Shown here piece after piece: positions 37,438 through 45,761 of a stretch of 64,000 nucleotides of DNA (positions within the stretch are counted from its first letter, which is position 1; each line of letters starts with the position of its first letter). A program made the position numbers and the translations under genes. A model generated the notes under the pieces. The model had not been told where the DNA came from, did not search any database, and saw only the letters and a program-made list of their open reading frames with translations. Origin of the DNA: G963674665 sp964609625 (GTDB lineage Bacteria > Desulfobacterota > Desulfovibrionia > Desulfovibrionales > Desulfovibrionaceae). The stretch is from contig CAZSRS010000002.1 in the NCBI GenBank assembly GCA_964609625.1, forward strand, positions 62,001-126,000. The letters are read 5' to 3'.

Positions 37438-38424
37438 ATGCTTGCTGCCTTTCACCGGGGACGCCGCTTCCGCCGCACCGCCACCCTGCGCGCCCTGGTG
37501 CGCGAAACCCGACTGGGTCCCGAAGATCTGATCCAACCCTACTTTGTCCTGGAGCACGACGACGCGACCATCATCAAACCCATCGGCGCCATGCCCGGAC
37601 AAGCGCAGCTCGGCCTGGACGCCCTGCTCGAACGCGTGGGCCGTTTCGTGCCCCTGGGCCTGCACGGCGTCATCCTCTTCGGACTGCCCACGCTCAAGGA
37701 CCCCGCAGGATCCCAGGCCTACGCCAAGAACGGCATCGTGCAGCGGGCCGTGAGCGCGCTCAAGGAGCGCTTCCCGGCGCTGGCCGTGATCACCGACGTC
37801 TGCCTCTGCGAGTACACCTCTCACGGCCACTGCGGTCTGATCCAGGGGCACGAGGTGCAAAACGACCCCACCTTGGAGCTGCTGGCGCGTACCGCCCTCT
37901 CCCATGCCGAGGCCGGCGCCGACGTGGTGGCGCCCTCGGACATGATGGACGGCCGGGTGCTGGCCATCCGCGAGACCCTGGACGAGAACGGATACAGCCA
38001 CGTGCCCGTGCTCTCCTACGCCGTGAAATACGCCTCGGCCTTCTACGGCCCCTTCCGCGAGGCGGCGGAATCCGCGCCCCAGTTCGGCGACCGCAAGAGC
38101 TACCAGATGGACCCGGCCAACGGTCGCGAGGGCCTTGTTGAAGCAGCCGCCGACCTGCACGAGGGCGCGGACATGCTCATGGTCAAGCCGGCCATGCCTT
38201 ACCTGGACGTGCTCAAGGAACTGCGTCAGAACTTCGACGTGCCCCTTTGCGCCTACCAGGTCAGCGGCGAATACTCCATGATCAAGGCCGCGGCGGAAAA
38301 AGGCTGGCTGGACGAACGCGCCTGCATGCTCGAATCCCTCACCGCCATCAAACGCGCCGGCGCGGACCTGATCATCTCCTACTTCACCGAAGCCGTGCTC
38401 GAGCTTCTGAACACAAGCGAGTGA
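37438..38424 (+). CDS. hemB: Delta-aminolevulinic acid dehydratase (porphobilinogen synthase) HemB
   Basis: 328 aa. It joins two ALA molecules to porphobilinogen, the common tetrapyrrole precursor. The zinc site CLCEYTSHGHCG shows the zinc-dependent type. The Schiff-base lysines lie in SYAVKYASAFYGPF and LMVKPAMPYLDVL. It begins 17 bases after ahbC, and linking it to ahbC/ahbD is typical for sulfate reducers. Confidence 0.97.
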   Translation: MLAAFHRGRRFRRTATLRALVRETRLGPEDLIQPYFVLEHDDATIIKPIGAMPGQAQLGLDALLERVGRFVPLGLHGVILFGLPTLKDPAGSQAYAKNGIVQRAVSALKERFPALAVITDVCLCEYTSHGHCGLIQGHEVQNDPTLELLARTALSHAEAGADVVAPSDMMDGRVLAIRETLDENGYSHVPVLSYAVKYASAFYGPFREAAESAPQFGDRKSYQMDPANGREGLVEAAADLHEGADMLMVKPAMPYLDVLKELRQNFDVPLCAYQVSGEYSMIKAAAEKGWLDERACMLESLTAIKRAGADLIISYFTEAVLELLNTSE

Positions 38425-38426
38425 CG

Positions 38427-39536
38427 ATGCAACACCCACACGCACATCCCACAGAGGCACAACCAGGAGGCCCTCCCCCGCTGCGGCTCATCGCCTGGGA
38501 GGTGACGCGCTCCTGCAACTTGGCCTGCAAGCACTGTCGTGCCGAGGCCCACACCGAGCCCTATCCCGGCGAACTGGACACGGCCCAGGCCAAGGCGCTC
38601 ATCGACACCTTCCCCGAGACCGGCGACCCGATCATCATCTTCACCGGCGGCGAGCCCCTGCTCAGGCCCGACCTGTTCGAGCTGGTCAGCCACGCCGACT
38701 CTCTGGGCCTGCGCTGCGTCATGGCGCCCAACGGAACACTGATCACGCCGGAGAACGCCACGCGCATGCGCGAGACCGGCATCCAGCGCTGCTCCATCTC
38801 CATCGACGGACCCGACGCGACCAGCCACGACGCCTTCCGGGGCGTGCCAGGCGCCTTTGACGCCGCCCTGCGCGGCATCCAGTACCTCAAGGACGCCGGC
38901 CTGGAGTTCCAGATCAACACCACGGTAACGCGCAACAACATGCCGGTGTTCAAGGACATCTTCAACCTGGCCAAGCGGCTCGGCGCCGCTGCCTGGCACA
39001 TCTTCCTGCTCGTGCCCACGGGGCGCGGCGCGCAGCTCGGCAGCGAGGTCATCTCGGCCCAGGAATACGAGCAAGTGCTCAACTGGTTCTACGATTTCCG
39101 CAAGCAGACCGACATGCACCTCAAGGCCACCTGCGCGCCCCATTATTATCGGATCATGCGCCAGCGCGCCAAGGAAGAGGGTCTGGCCGTAACGCCGGAG
39201 ACCTTCGGCATGGACGCCCACTCCCGCGGTTGTCTGGGAGGCATCGGCTTCTGCTTCATCTCCCACACCGGGCAGGTGCAGCCCTGCGGTTATCTGGAAC
39301 TGCCCTCCGGCAACGTGCTCCAGACCCCTTTTCCCGAGATCTGGCGATCCTCCCCGCAGTTCCTCTCCCTTCGCGACCAGGGGCAATACAAGGGCAAGTG
39401 CGGCATCTGCGAGTACCACCGCGTCTGCGGCGGCTGCCGGGCACGGGCCCAGACCATGCGCGGCGACTACCTGGACGAGGAACCCCTGTGCACCTACCAG
39501 CCCCGTCGCGGCCGGAACCCGGAGGAACAACCATGA
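38427..39536 (+). CDS. ahbD: Heme b synthase AhbD (radical SAM)
   Basis: 369 aa. AhbD oxidatively decarboxylates the two propionates of Fe-coproporphyrin III to vinyl groups, giving heme b. Radical-SAM motif SCNLACKHC (about residues 30-38) and TGGEPLLRPDL are clear. The C-terminal auxiliary cluster cysteines are in RGCLGGIGFCFIS, CGICEYHRVCGGC and the final C of LCTYQP. ATG at 38427, two bases after the hemB stop; its stop overlaps the next gene. Confidence 0.93.
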   Translation: MQHPHAHPTEAQPGGPPPLRLIAWEVTRSCNLACKHCRAEAHTEPYPGELDTAQAKALIDTFPETGDPIIIFTGGEPLLRPDLFELVSHADSLGLRCVMAPNGTLITPENATRMRETGIQRCSISIDGPDATSHDAFRGVPGAFDAALRGIQYLKDAGLEFQINTTVTRNNMPVFKDIFNLAKRLGAAAWHIFLLVPTGRGAQLGSEVISAQEYEQVLNWFYDFRKQTDMHLKATCAPHYYRIMRQRAKEEGLAVTPETFGMDAHSRGCLGGIGFCFISHTGQVQPCGYLELPSGNVLQTPFPEIWRSSPQFLSLRDQGQYKGKCGICEYHRVCGGCRARAQTMRGDYLDEEPLCTYQPRRGRNPEEQP

Positions 39537-40000
39537 CCGCCATGCAGCAGTTGGACGCCACGGACAAGCGCATCCTGGACGTGATCCAGTCCGACTACCC
39601 CATCGCGCCCCGCCCCTATGCCGTGGTCGGGGAACGCCTTGGGCTCACCGAGGCCGAGGTTCTGGCCAGGGTGCGCGCCATGCAGCAGAAGGGCATCATC
39701 CGCCGCCTGGGCGCCAGCTTCCAGTCCAGAAAGCTGGGCTGGCGCAGCACCCTCTGCGCCGCCTCGGTGCCCGAGGAGCAGGTGGAGGCCTTTGCCGCCG
39801 TGGTCAACCGCCACCCCGGCGTGACCCACAACTACCTCCGCGCCCACCGTTACAACGTCTGGTTCACCTTCATCGGCCCCTCCTGGGAGGCGGTGTGCGA
39901 GACCCTGGATGCCATCAGCCAGGAGACCGGCATACCGATCCTCAACCTCCCGGCCGAGAAGATGTTCAAGATCAAGGTGGATTTTCAGATGGAGGAGTGA
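39533..40000 (+). CDS. ahbB: Siroheme decarboxylase subunit (AsnC/Lrp-like), AhbB-type
   Basis: 155 aa. It has an Lrp/AsnC-type helix-turn-helix start (DATDKRILDVIQSDYPIAPR) and a RAM-like ligand domain (HPGVTHNYLRAHRYNVWFTF). In this family the fold is used as an enzyme: the AhbA/AhbB complex decarboxylates siroheme. The HYNVWFT-like motif suggests the beta subunit. It overlaps ahbD by ATGA. The partner subunit is not in the window. A transcription regulator role is the alternative but the context makes it unlikely. Confidence 0.85.
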   Translation: MTAMQQLDATDKRILDVIQSDYPIAPRPYAVVGERLGLTEAEVLARVRAMQQKGIIRRLGASFQSRKLGWRSTLCAASVPEEQVEAFAAVVNRHPGVTHNYLRAHRYNVWFTFIGPSWEAVCETLDAISQETGIPILNLPAEKMFKIKVDFQMEE

Positions 40001-40014
40001 GCGCCACCTCGCGC

Positions 40015-40040
40015 TTCGGGGAGGAGCATTCCTCCCCGAA
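40015..40040. terminator. Hairpin ending the heme operon
   Basis: Perfect 11-bp stem TTCGGGGAGGA/TCCTCCCCGAA with loop GCAT, 14 bases after the last ahb gene. No T-run follows, so termination efficiency is uncertain. Confidence 0.5.
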
Positions 40041-40159
40041 CACGCAACGGTGGATGGCCTGGACGAGTTCGGCGAAGGCCTGGGGTCAGGTATTCGTCAT
40101 CGCGTTCCGCACGCGCCGCCGGAAGGAACAACGGCCCAGGCTCCCAAGAGGTTCGAGGC

Positions 40160-40618
40160 TCAGGTTATGTCTCCTCCCTCTTTCTGGTGGGAGCGGAAAA
40201 AGCCGACCGCCAGCACCACGAGCAGCGCCAGCCCCACGGCCATGAGCAAGTTGGGCAGCAGTCCGCCAACCTCCTGGACGTTGGCGCCGCGCTGCATTTC
40301 CGGATGCTTCTGGAGCAGCGTGCGCAGCCAGATGTTCAGCAGGAAGAACAGCAGGCCCATCTCGGAGAGCAGCACGCCCCACAGACCGACTTGTACCATG
40401 GGACTTTGGGGCCCGAAGCGCTGGAATACGCTCTCCATCACCAGGACCAGAAACGCGGCCATGATGCCGCTGATCAGGAATCCCGGGACAAAGACCTCGG
40501 CAAGGGCCGAGTAATGCCCTGAATACAAACATACCAGGATGAACCCGATGAACCAGCCGTAGATACCCAACACGGCCCCAAAATATGACCAGAACTTCAC
40601 TTTTCCTGACATGCCCAT
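40160..40618 (-). CDS. Four-helix membrane protein of unknown function
   Basis: 152 aa; ATG after AAAGGAGGGGGGC. Hydrophobic segments at about residues 10-32 (YFGAVLGIYGWFIGFILVCL), 43-62 (VFVPGFLISGIMAAFLVLVM), 77-98 (GLWGVLLSEMGLLFFLLNIW) and 124-140 (LLMAVGLALLVVLAVGFF). No conserved cofactor residues seen. It is convergent with the heme operon. No family recognised. Confidence 0.65.
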   Translation of the reverse strand: MGMSGKVKFWSYFGAVLGIYGWFIGFILVCLYSGHYSALAEVFVPGFLISGIMAAFLVLVMESVFQRFGPQSPMVQVGLWGVLLSEMGLLFFLLNIWLRTLLQKHPEMQRGANVQEVGGLLPNLLMAVGLALLVVLAVGFFRSHQKEGGDIT

Positions 40619-40784
40619 GCCCCCCCTCCTTTAGGTCCTTGCGTACGCAGAATACTCCTGCATTCCTCATTACTCCTGTTCCATATTTCCTGTCCAGATT
40701 GTCTGTGATTTACCCTGGAATCCTCGGGCGTGACCACTGCGGGAAGTCCCGCGCATAGGCCATGCCATGCTCCGCATGCCGGCA

Positions 40785-40813
40785 TTGCATCGCCCTGGCA
40801 AAGCCTGTATTGT
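40785..40813 (+). promoter_or_regulatory. Possible sigma-70 promoter
   Basis: TTGCAT, 17-base spacer, TATTGT, 57 bases before the secreted protein gene at 40870. Confidence 0.45.
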
Positions 40814-40869
40814 CAAAATTCCAAGTCTACCGCCGCACGTGCGCGCATCAACCATTGGAGGTTACTGAA

Positions 40870-41274
40870 ATGAAGCAACTCCTGAATCCATTGCCGCTGG
40901 CACTACTGCTCTGCCTGGCCGCATTCCTGGCTGTTCAATCCTCCCAGGCCTTGGGAGCGTCCGACGACATCCCCTACTTCTGCGGCATCGCCGTGGGCGA
41001 GGGGGAGCAGGCCGAGGACGCCAAGAGCCCGTATACCTGGACCCTGAAGTGCATCTTCGCCGATGAAAAAACCCGCCAGTACCTGAGCATGGTGGAGGTC
41101 ACCGTGTTCAACGAGGCGGGTGAGGAACTCATGCAGACCCTGTGCGACGGCGCCTGGATCGTCATCGCACTCCCCCCCGGCACATACAAGGTCGCCTGCG
41201 TCTTCGAGGGCAAGACCAACGAGCGCACCATTGCCGTGGGTGCCGGCATGAAGACCGAGTATTTCTTCTGGTAG
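40870..41274 (+). CDS. Small secreted protein
   Basis: 134 aa with a Sec signal peptide (LALLLCLAAFLAVQSSQA, cleaved near residue 27-29). The mature domain of about 105 residues has three cysteines and ends in a beta-sandwich-like pattern (WIVIALPPGTYKVACVFEGK, then TNERTIAVGAG), similar to carboxypeptidase-regulatory-like folds. Function unknown. It has its own promoter and terminator. Confidence 0.7.
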   Translation: MKQLLNPLPLALLLCLAAFLAVQSSQALGASDDIPYFCGIAVGEGEQAEDAKSPYTWTLKCIFADEKTRQYLSMVEVTVFNEAGEELMQTLCDGAWIVIALPPGTYKVACVFEGKTNERTIAVGAGMKTEYFFW

Positions 41275-41293
41275 GACCTGCCCGCGCAATCAC

Positions 41294-41345
41294 AAGGGGC
41301 GGTAGGCCGACCGGATTGTCCGGTGGCAAACCGCCCCTTTGTTGT
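41294..41345 (+). terminator. Terminator after the small secreted protein
   Basis: 10-bp stem AAGGGGCGGT/ACCGCCCCTT (41294-41303 with 41330-41339) with an inner hairpin, followed by TGTTGTG. The reverse complement also ends near the PII-like gene, so it may serve both directions. Confidence 0.55.
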
Positions 41346-41401
41346 GTACTCTGTCAAGCGGCAGGGCGGAACGCATACTGTCGGGAGGGGGGCGCCCCCT
41401 G

Positions 41402-41734
41402 TCAGAGCTTGGGGGCCAAATGGCAGATGCCGGCCACGGCCTTTACCGGCAGGATGAAGGCTATGCCCTTGCCCGGCTTCTCCAGGTCAACGGCGATGAC
41501 GATGGCCTCGAGCACCCGAAGACTGATCTCCGAAGGCACCAGGGTGAGCACGATCTCCTTCTCCGGCTCGATATGGATGCCCAGGATGGTCTTGGTCTCC
41601 CTGATGCCTACGCCCCTGCCGAAGACGATGGTGCCGCCGTTGGCGCCGGCCGCACGCGAAGCCTTGACAACCGGCTCGCTGTTGCCTTTGTTGACGATGG
41701 TCACGATGCAGTCGTAGTTGTCGAGAAGATTCAC
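41402..41734 (-). CDS. PII-like signalling protein
   Basis: 110 aa. GTG start at 41734, overlapping the upstream DUF1538 stop by GTGA. The chain has the ferredoxin-like PII pattern: CIVTIVNKGNSEPVVKASRA, AGANGGTIVFGRG, EPEKEIVLTLVPSE and KPGKGIAFILPVKAVAG. The T-loop tyrosine of GlnB is absent, as in PII-like proteins that bind nucleotides but are not uridylylated. The tight overlap with a membrane-protein gene implies it controls that transporter. Confidence 0.8.
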   Translation of the reverse strand: MNLLDNYDCIVTIVNKGNSEPVVKASRAAGANGGTIVFGRGVGIRETKTILGIHIEPEKEIVLTLVPSEISLRVLEAIVIAVDLEKPGKGIAFILPVKAVAGICHLAPKL

Positions 41735-42459
41735 TGCCGTCCGCTCCCTTTGGTATAGAGGATTCCCAGGGTCATCACCGAGAGAATCGGCGCCAGGGCC
41801 ACCAGGGCGATGAGCCCGAAACCGTCGAGCACCGGGTCCCGGCCCGGCATGACATCCGCCGCGCCCAGCACCACGGCCATGATGAATGTCACGGTCATGG
41901 GGCCTGTGGCCACACCGCCGGCGTCGAAGGCCGAGGCGATGAACGCCGGCGTGGAAAAGCGGGTCAGGACCAGGGCCAAGGCGTATCCGGGCACAACGAA
42001 GGTCAGGATGGAAATGCCCGCAAGGAGCTTGACCATGCCCAGGGCCACGAACAAGCCCACCCCCAGGGAAAGCGCCCAGAGCACCGGCTTCTGCCCCACT
42101 GACCCACCTGAGGCCTTCTCCATCTCGATGGCCAGCACCCGTACCGCGGGCTCGGCAATGGTCGCCGCGAATCCGAACAGGCATCCCAACGGCACCAGGG
42201 CCCAGCGCCACGGCGCCTGGCCGATTGTTCGGCCGATCTCCGTGCCCGCCGGCAAAAACCCCTGGATCACGCCCTGGAGAAAGAGCATCAGCCCTAAAAA
42301 CGAAAACAGGACCCCCAGCAACATCTTCTTGACGTGCACCGCAGGCAAACGCAACGAGCGATATTGCATCCAGCCGAAAAACAACAGCAGGGGGCCAAAG
42401 GCCATGACCAATTCCAGGGCCACGTGCCGCATGTCCAAAAAATCAAGCAGTAGATTCAT
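41731..42459 (-). CDS. DUF1538 membrane protein (second copy)
   Basis: 242 aa, about seven hydrophobic segments. Family signatures: PLLLFFGWMQYRSLRLPAVH, AATIAEPAVRVLAIEME and SAFDAGGVATGPMTVTFIMA. The repeated AEPxVRVLA and FDAGGVxTGPxTV motifs are shared with the other copy at 44915, with which it is homologous. In other genomes two DUF1538 units can be fused in one chain, so the two here probably pair. Transport role inferred; substrate unknown. Confidence 0.85.
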   Translation of the reverse strand: MNLLLDFLDMRHVALELVMAFGPLLLFFGWMQYRSLRLPAVHVKKMLLGVLFSFLGLMLFLQGVIQGFLPAGTEIGRTIGQAPWRWALVPLGCLFGFAATIAEPAVRVLAIEMEKASGGSVGQKPVLWALSLGVGLFVALGMVKLLAGISILTFVVPGYALALVLTRFSTPAFIASAFDAGGVATGPMTVTFIMAVVLGAADVMPGRDPVLDGFGLIALVALAPILSVMTLGILYTKGSGRQ

Positions 42460-42492
42460 CCGTAACCACCCGAGAACGCAGAGTTGTCCGTT

Positions 42493-44853
42493 TCATACGC
42501 CACCCGGATAGGGCGGCCACATGATGGGCAGAAGCCACAAGGAAACGATCAGCGCAAGAATCGTGATGGGGACGCCGACTTTTACATAGTCGATGAAACG
42601 GTAGCCGCCTGGCCCCATGACCAGCAAGTGGGCCGGATGCGACAGGGGGCTGGCGAAGCTCGCCGAAGCCGAGATGGCCACGGTCATCATCAGCAGGTGG
42701 GGTGATATGCCCAGGGTGCTTGCCGTGCTGAGCGCCACGGGTGTCATCAGTACCACCAGTGCCGCCGTGGGGATGATCTGCGTCCCGAGCACGGTCACGC
42801 TGAAGAGCGCGGCGACGACCCAGTGCGGGCCGAGGTCGCCCACAGCGTCGATCAGGGCCTTCGCCGCCATCTGCGCCGCGCCCGAGTTTTCGATGGCGGC
42901 TCCCAGCGGCAGCATGCAAGCAATGAGAAACACGACCTTCCATTCAATGGCGCGATACGCCTCTTCCATGCTCAGGCAGCCGGCAAGCACCATCAGCGAC
43001 GCCCCGGCAATGGCTGCAATGGAAATTGGCACAAAGCCCAGGATGGCACTGAGGATGACCACGAGCATGATGCCCGCTGATATACCCGCCTTTTCCATGC
43101 GCGGCGCCTGGGCGGCGACCTCGTCCAGCACGAGAAAATCGGGATCGCGGGACAGGAGCTCGAAATTACGGCGCTGCCCGTAGACGAGCAAGGCATCGCC
43201 AAAATGCAGGGGAATATCCTGCAATCCCGCATGGAAAGCGCACCCCTTGCGCCATAAAGCCAGGACGCTTATGCCGTAACGCTCGCGGAATCGCAGTTCG
43301 GCCAAGGATTTTCCTGCCAAAGTGGTCCGGGGCGAAAGCAGGACTTCCGTCACCCCCGCATGCTGGGAATCCAGTTCGGCAACGAGGCCCTCGGGCTGCT
43401 CGGTGATATCCAGATCCTGTATGCCTTCGAGGACTTCCAAATCACGTGGGGTTCCCTGCAGTACGAGCAGATCATCGGGCATCACCTGCTCATCCGGCGA
43501 AGGCATGATCAGTGGCTTCCCCTCGCGGACCATGCCCACCACCGTCAGCCCGAAGGCGTTGCCCAGGCGGCTTTCCACGAGATTGTGCCCCGCCAGCACA
43601 GACCCCTCGGGCACGCGGACAGGTAGCAGTTCGACATGCTCCCCAGCCACTCCAGCCATGTCCTTTTCTTCCAAGAACCGCAGCCGGTCGACGATCGTGC
43701 CCCGGGACAACGCCTCCAGCGCCTCCCGCTCCCCTTGCAGCAGCAAGCGGTCCCCCTGGACGAACCGCCGCAGCCTAGGGTCCCGCACCGGCTCGTCGTT
43801 CGCGCTGTACAGTGCCCGCACATGAACATGATGCTCCCTCCGCAAACCGCTTTCGGCCAGGGTGGAACCGAGAAGGGGCGATCCTTCGGCCACTGTTCCC
43901 TGTGCCAGCGACAGATTCCTGGAAAACGACAGTGGGATGCTGTCCTGCGACTCCACCTGGAGATGCTGGCTGCCGTGGTAACGTCGCAGGAAATCGGTGC
44001 TGCCGTAGGCGATGATGGTGTCCCCTGCTTCCAGCTTCTCGTCGGGTTGGGGTGCAAGCTTGATGGCACCTTTTCGCTCGAGCCCCAGCACAGTGAGATG
44101 GAGGGCCGAGCCGAGACGACTCTCGGCGAGGGTGCGCCCGGCGAGGGGTGACCCGGACGTAATGCGTGTGGTCACGATGTGGGAGTCGAACTGATAAGTG
44201 GCGCTCAGGGCCGCAAAGCTTCCGACGTCCCCACCCCTCGTGCGACGGGGAAGCAGGTGGCGCCCCAGGAGCACCATGAAGACGATGCCCGACACGACAA
44301 CGGCGGCGGTGATGGGAGTGAAGTCGAAGATGGCGAAGGGGCTCAGGCCCGCGTTGCGCAACGCGTCGGTCACCAGGATGTTGGGAGGGGTAGAGATTCC
44401 CGTGAAGGGGCCTCCCAACAGGCATCCCAACGCCAGGGGCAGGAGCAGGCGTGACGGAGAGCGTCCGCTGCGGCGAGCCAGTTCCATGGTCGAGGGCAAC
44501 ATGATGGCGGCCACGGTCACTGTGTTGATCAGGGCCGAAAGCAGGCTGGCCGCGACCATCAATACGACCATGAGCACGACCTCGCTCGATTTCGCGAAAC
44601 GCTGCAAGGGTTTGCCGATCTGATGGGCAATGCCGGTCCGTGTCAGCCCGGCGGAGAGGATGAACAAGGCCCAGACCGTGACCACCGCAGGACTGCTGAA
44701 GCCGGACAAAGCCTCCTGGGTGGAGACGAGGTTCGTCAAGGCAAGGGCCGACAACACCAACAGGCCGACAAGATCAACCCGAATCCATCCCCCGATGAAC
44801 AGCACGAGCGCTATGGAGACAATCGTGAGCAGCGTGACGATCTCATAAGTCAC
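42493..44853 (-). CDS. SLC13-family permease with four internal RCK_C (TrkA-C) domains
   Basis: 786 aa from GTG 44853, chosen because GGAGGTGG lies four bases upstream. An N-terminal membrane half (about residues 1-205) includes the SLC13 loop LINTVTVAAIMLPSTMELAR. It is followed by four successive RCK_C domains, each starting with a SPLAGRTLAESRLG-like unit (SPLAGRTLAESRLG, SPLLGSTLAESGLR, SVLAGHNLVESRLG, TTLAGKSLAELRFR) and ending in a GDxLLxxG-like strand. A C-terminal membrane half (about 595-786) closes it. Usual members of about 600 aa have two RCK_C domains. It may carry anions such as sulfate or dicarboxylates under control of a cytoplasmic ligand. Confidence 0.85.
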   Translation of the reverse strand: MTYEIVTLLTIVSIALVLFIGGWIRVDLVGLLVLSALALTNLVSTQEALSGFSSPAVVTVWALFILSAGLTRTGIAHQIGKPLQRFAKSSEVVLMVVLMVAASLLSALINTVTVAAIMLPSTMELARRSGRSPSRLLLPLALGCLLGGPFTGISTPPNILVTDALRNAGLSPFAIFDFTPITAAVVVSGIVFMVLLGRHLLPRRTRGGDVGSFAALSATYQFDSHIVTTRITSGSPLAGRTLAESRLGSALHLTVLGLERKGAIKLAPQPDEKLEAGDTIIAYGSTDFLRRYHGSQHLQVESQDSIPLSFSRNLSLAQGTVAEGSPLLGSTLAESGLRREHHVHVRALYSANDEPVRDPRLRRFVQGDRLLLQGEREALEALSRGTIVDRLRFLEEKDMAGVAGEHVELLPVRVPEGSVLAGHNLVESRLGNAFGLTVVGMVREGKPLIMPSPDEQVMPDDLLVLQGTPRDLEVLEGIQDLDITEQPEGLVAELDSQHAGVTEVLLSPRTTLAGKSLAELRFRERYGISVLALWRKGCAFHAGLQDIPLHFGDALLVYGQRRNFELLSRDPDFLVLDEVAAQAPRMEKAGISAGIMLVVILSAILGFVPISIAAIAGASLMVLAGCLSMEEAYRAIEWKVVFLIACMLPLGAAIENSGAAQMAAKALIDAVGDLGPHWVVAALFSVTVLGTQIIPTAALVVLMTPVALSTASTLGISPHLLMMTVAISASASFASPLSHPAHLLVMGPGGYRFIDYVKVGVPITILALIVSLWLLPIMWPPYPGGV

Positions 44854-44914
44854 AAAACCACCTCCGTTCGAAACATATGCCTCCATCCTGTTGCGTATCG
44901 AGACCTCCCGCGCT

Positions 44915-45613
44915 TCAGGAAAGGTAGACCATCCCAAGGAGCATGACCCCGATGAGGGGGCCGATGGAAGCCAGACCCACCAGGCCGAAGCCCTCGCTGA
45001 AGGAACTCTTTCCTCCCAGAACGCTGACCGTGCCCAGACCCAGGGCGATGATGAACGGCACGGTGACAGGTCCCGTGGTCACCCCGCCGGCGTCGAAGGC
45101 GATGGGTAAGAACTCCCGAGGCGTGAAAAACGCCAGGACTAGGACGATGGCATAACCCGCCATGAGCAGACGCACGATGGGCACGCCCAGCAAAATGCGC
45201 AGCACCGCGCCGGCGACGCAGACTCCCACGCTCAGGGCCACCACCATGATCAGCAGGTTGCGCGAGACCAGCCCCTCGGAGATGAAATCCACTTGGTGCG
45301 CCAGCACCCGAACATCGGGCTCGGCCACGGTGATGGCCGTGCCCAAGAGAAAGGCCATGAACAGGAGATACGGCACCGACCCGCTCTTGGGCAGCTCCGC
45401 GCCAATGGTCTCCCCCATGGGCAGCAGGCCGATCCTGACCCCAAGGAGGAAGAAGAACAGTCCACCTCCCACGAACAGCGCCCCGAGAAGAAAACGGGCA
45501 AAGGCATCCCAGGGCATGTGCAACACACTGACCTGCAGCACGCAGACAATGACGCTGATGGGTAGCACCGCAAAGGCGACTTCACGGAGGAGATGGGACA
45601 ATTCATCGCGCAT
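44915..45613 (-). CDS. DUF1538 membrane protein (first copy)
   Basis: 232 aa from ATG 45613 (MRDELSHLLREVAFAVLPIS); an upstream in-frame start at 45688 is possible. About seven hydrophobic segments. Family motifs TAITVAEPDVRVLAHQVDFI and AFDAGGVTTGPVTVPFIIAL match the second copy. First gene of a four-gene unit with the permease (62 bases on), the second DUF1538 copy and the PII-like gene, all on the minus strand. Confidence 0.85.
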   Translation of the reverse strand: MRDELSHLLREVAFAVLPISVIVCVLQVSVLHMPWDAFARFLLGALFVGGGLFFFLLGVRIGLLPMGETIGAELPKSGSVPYLLFMAFLLGTAITVAEPDVRVLAHQVDFISEGLVSRNLLIMVVALSVGVCVAGAVLRILLGVPIVRLLMAGYAIVLVLAFFTPREFLPIAFDAGGVTTGPVTVPFIIALGLGTVSVLGGKSSFSEGFGLVGLASIGPLIGVMLLGMVYLS

Positions 45614-45761
45614 GGCTTGATCCTGTATTCCTCCTGTTGTCATGAAGCCGTACCCCCACGGCGGGGAGGTCTTGCCCGTCGGCTCCATACCGCAGGGAAT
45701 ACCGACTTGCTACGCAACTTTCCAGGATATTGTCCGGCTCACGGGTATGGGGCCGGTAGTA

